64,000 bases of DNA from JAGQPD01 sp020426865 (GTDB taxonomy: Bacteria > Planctomycetota > Planctomycetia > Pirellulales > Pirellulaceae). Position numbers and translations under genes: made by a program. Below the pieces are notes generated by a model. The model was not told the origin of the DNA and searched no databases. It saw nothing but the letters and a program-made list of their open reading frames with translations. The stretch lies in assembly GCA_041399065.1 (NCBI GenBank), contig JAWKTN010000005.1, forward strand, positions 434,001-498,000, in the 5' to 3' direction. Positions 63,375-64,000 of this stretch are shown here, in pieces. Positions within the stretch are counted from its first letter, which is position 1. Every line of letters begins with the position of its first letter.

Positions 63375-63797
63375 TTACTCTTTCGATCCCAAATCTGCTT
63401 GCCCTCGCAAGAAGCGGTCCAAGATGCCGTTGACGAACTGTGATGACTGTGCGGAACCGAATCTTCGAGCCAACTCGACCGCTTCATTAATGGCCACGCG
63501 TCCGGGCGTGTCGGCGTAGAGGATTTCAAAGGCCCCCAGACGCAGCACGTTACGATCGGTGGCAGCCATGCGAGAGAGCCGCCAGTTGTCGGCTTTGGCG
63601 GCCAGCATCGCGTCCAACTCATCACGATTTCGCAACACGCCGTTGATCAACGACATGGCAAATGCTACCAACTCTTCGTGATTGTGCAACCGCGCGCGCA
63701 CGAACGCCTCGTCTGTTGCACGATCGCGATCTGGATTCAGATCGAATCGATACAGAACTTGAAGAACAATTTCACGAGCTCGGCTGCGTCGCGCCAT
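63375..63797 (-). CDS. nusB: Transcription antitermination factor NusB
   Basis: A 140-residue helical protein that, with NusE/S10, binds boxA RNA for rRNA antitermination. MARRSRAREIVLQVLYRFDL at the N-terminus, then MAATDRNVLRLGAFEILYAD, GRVAINEAVELARRFGS and FVNGILDRFLR, are the family signatures. It lies between ribH and ftsY, an order common in bacteria. No strong ribosome-binding site precedes the ATG, so translation may depend on the upstream gene. Confidence 0.97.
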   Translation of the reverse strand: MARRSRAREIVLQVLYRFDLNPDRDRATDEAFVRARLHNHEELVAFAMSLINGVLRNRDELDAMLAAKADNWRLSRMAATDRNVLRLGAFEILYADTPGRVAINEAVELARRFGSAQSSQFVNGILDRFLRGQADLGSKE

Positions 63798-63874
63798 ACA
63801 CCACGTCGTTATACAGGAGGGCGAAAATGGGGATGTCTCAATTATAGGGCGTTCAATAGTTCAGGTAAGACCCG

Positions 63875-64000
63875 TCACAATCCGACCGCGGTTGATCCAC
63901 GGCCAATCTGCGTCATCAGGTCGATCATTTCCAGTGCCGCAAGGGCACACTCGCTCCCTTTGTTTCCGACGCGCCCGCCGGCGCGCTGGATCGCCTGCTC
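63875..64000 (-). CDS. ribH: 6,7-Dimethyl-8-ribityllumazine synthase, C-terminal part
   Basis: The minus-strand frame from the right edge reads EQAIQRAGGRVGNKGSECAL, then AALEMIDLMTQIGRG and a TGA stop at 63875-63877. 'EQAIxRAGxxxGNKGxExAL..iEM' is the end of lumazine synthase, the penultimate enzyme of riboflavin synthesis. Only about 41 residues are visible. It is 77 bases upstream of nusB on the same strand. Confidence 0.88.
   Translation of the reverse strand, partial: EQAIQRAGGRVGNKGSECALAALEMIDLMTQIGRGSTAVGL

Overview
The window is from a member of the Planctomycetota, most likely a Pirellulales-type bacterium. The evidence is giant secreted proteins that start with a basic stretch and an 'LExRxLLA' (LEPR-XLL-type) element and end in dockerin repeats. 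It also has BBP7- and BBP2-type outer-membrane barrels, a DUF1559 domain, a DUF1080 (3-keto-disaccharide hydrolase) protein and the planctomycete 'membrane-bound dehydrogenase / heme-binding' domain pair. No rRNA, tRNA, CRISPR array, insertion sequence or prophage was seen.

Layout. 1-25.7 kb (minus strand): three giant secreted proteins. Two are tandem paralogues. The left one (A) runs off the window edge and has an intact HExxHxxGxxH protease motif. Its neighbour (B) has lost that motif, has gained a different metalloprotease domain by insertion, and carries one frameshift. The third is a beta-propeller / GEVED / cohesin-like / dockerin protein. 26.3-29.4 kb (minus): two outer-membrane barrels. 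29.8-35.3 kb (plus): a 1.8-kDa-residue-scale Ig-repeat protein of about 1,822 residues, ending in a cohesin-like module and dockerins. 35.8-36.3 kb: an overlapping DUF2442/DUF4160 pair.

36.9-50.1 kb is a metabolic block. It holds a nucleoside-type MFS permease, a Tat-exported Gfo/Idh/MocA oxidoreductase, a NagB-PIG-L fusion, a two-gene heme/dehydrogenase unit, a DUF1080 protein, cysK, bcp and hemH. It is interrupted by a seven-copy, 174-bp repeat array with hairpin-forming arms (45.4-46.6 kb) and by a family of short GC-rich palindromes. 50.4-51.7 kb is a small accessory patch with a deletion-fused vapBC remnant and an unrecognised two-gene module that may be a toxin/immunity pair.

52.1-57.4 kb: corA, a BlaI-type repressor translationally coupled to an M56 peptidase-DUF1559 fusion, and an Uma2-family gene. 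57.5-61.9 kb: a secreted zincin with a seven-repeat FG-GAP propeller and a BBP2-type barrel with a cysteine-rich segment. 62.2-64.0 kb: the housekeeping run ribH-nusB-ftsY (minus), with ribH cut by the window edge.

How the parts fit: most of the coding capacity is cell-surface or extracellular. Proteases, propellers, cohesin-like and dockerin modules, cysteine-rich barrels and sugar-processing enzymes together suggest an outer-surface assembly for binding and degrading macromolecules. This is inference from domain content only. All product names come from recognising sequence motifs by eye; no database search was run.
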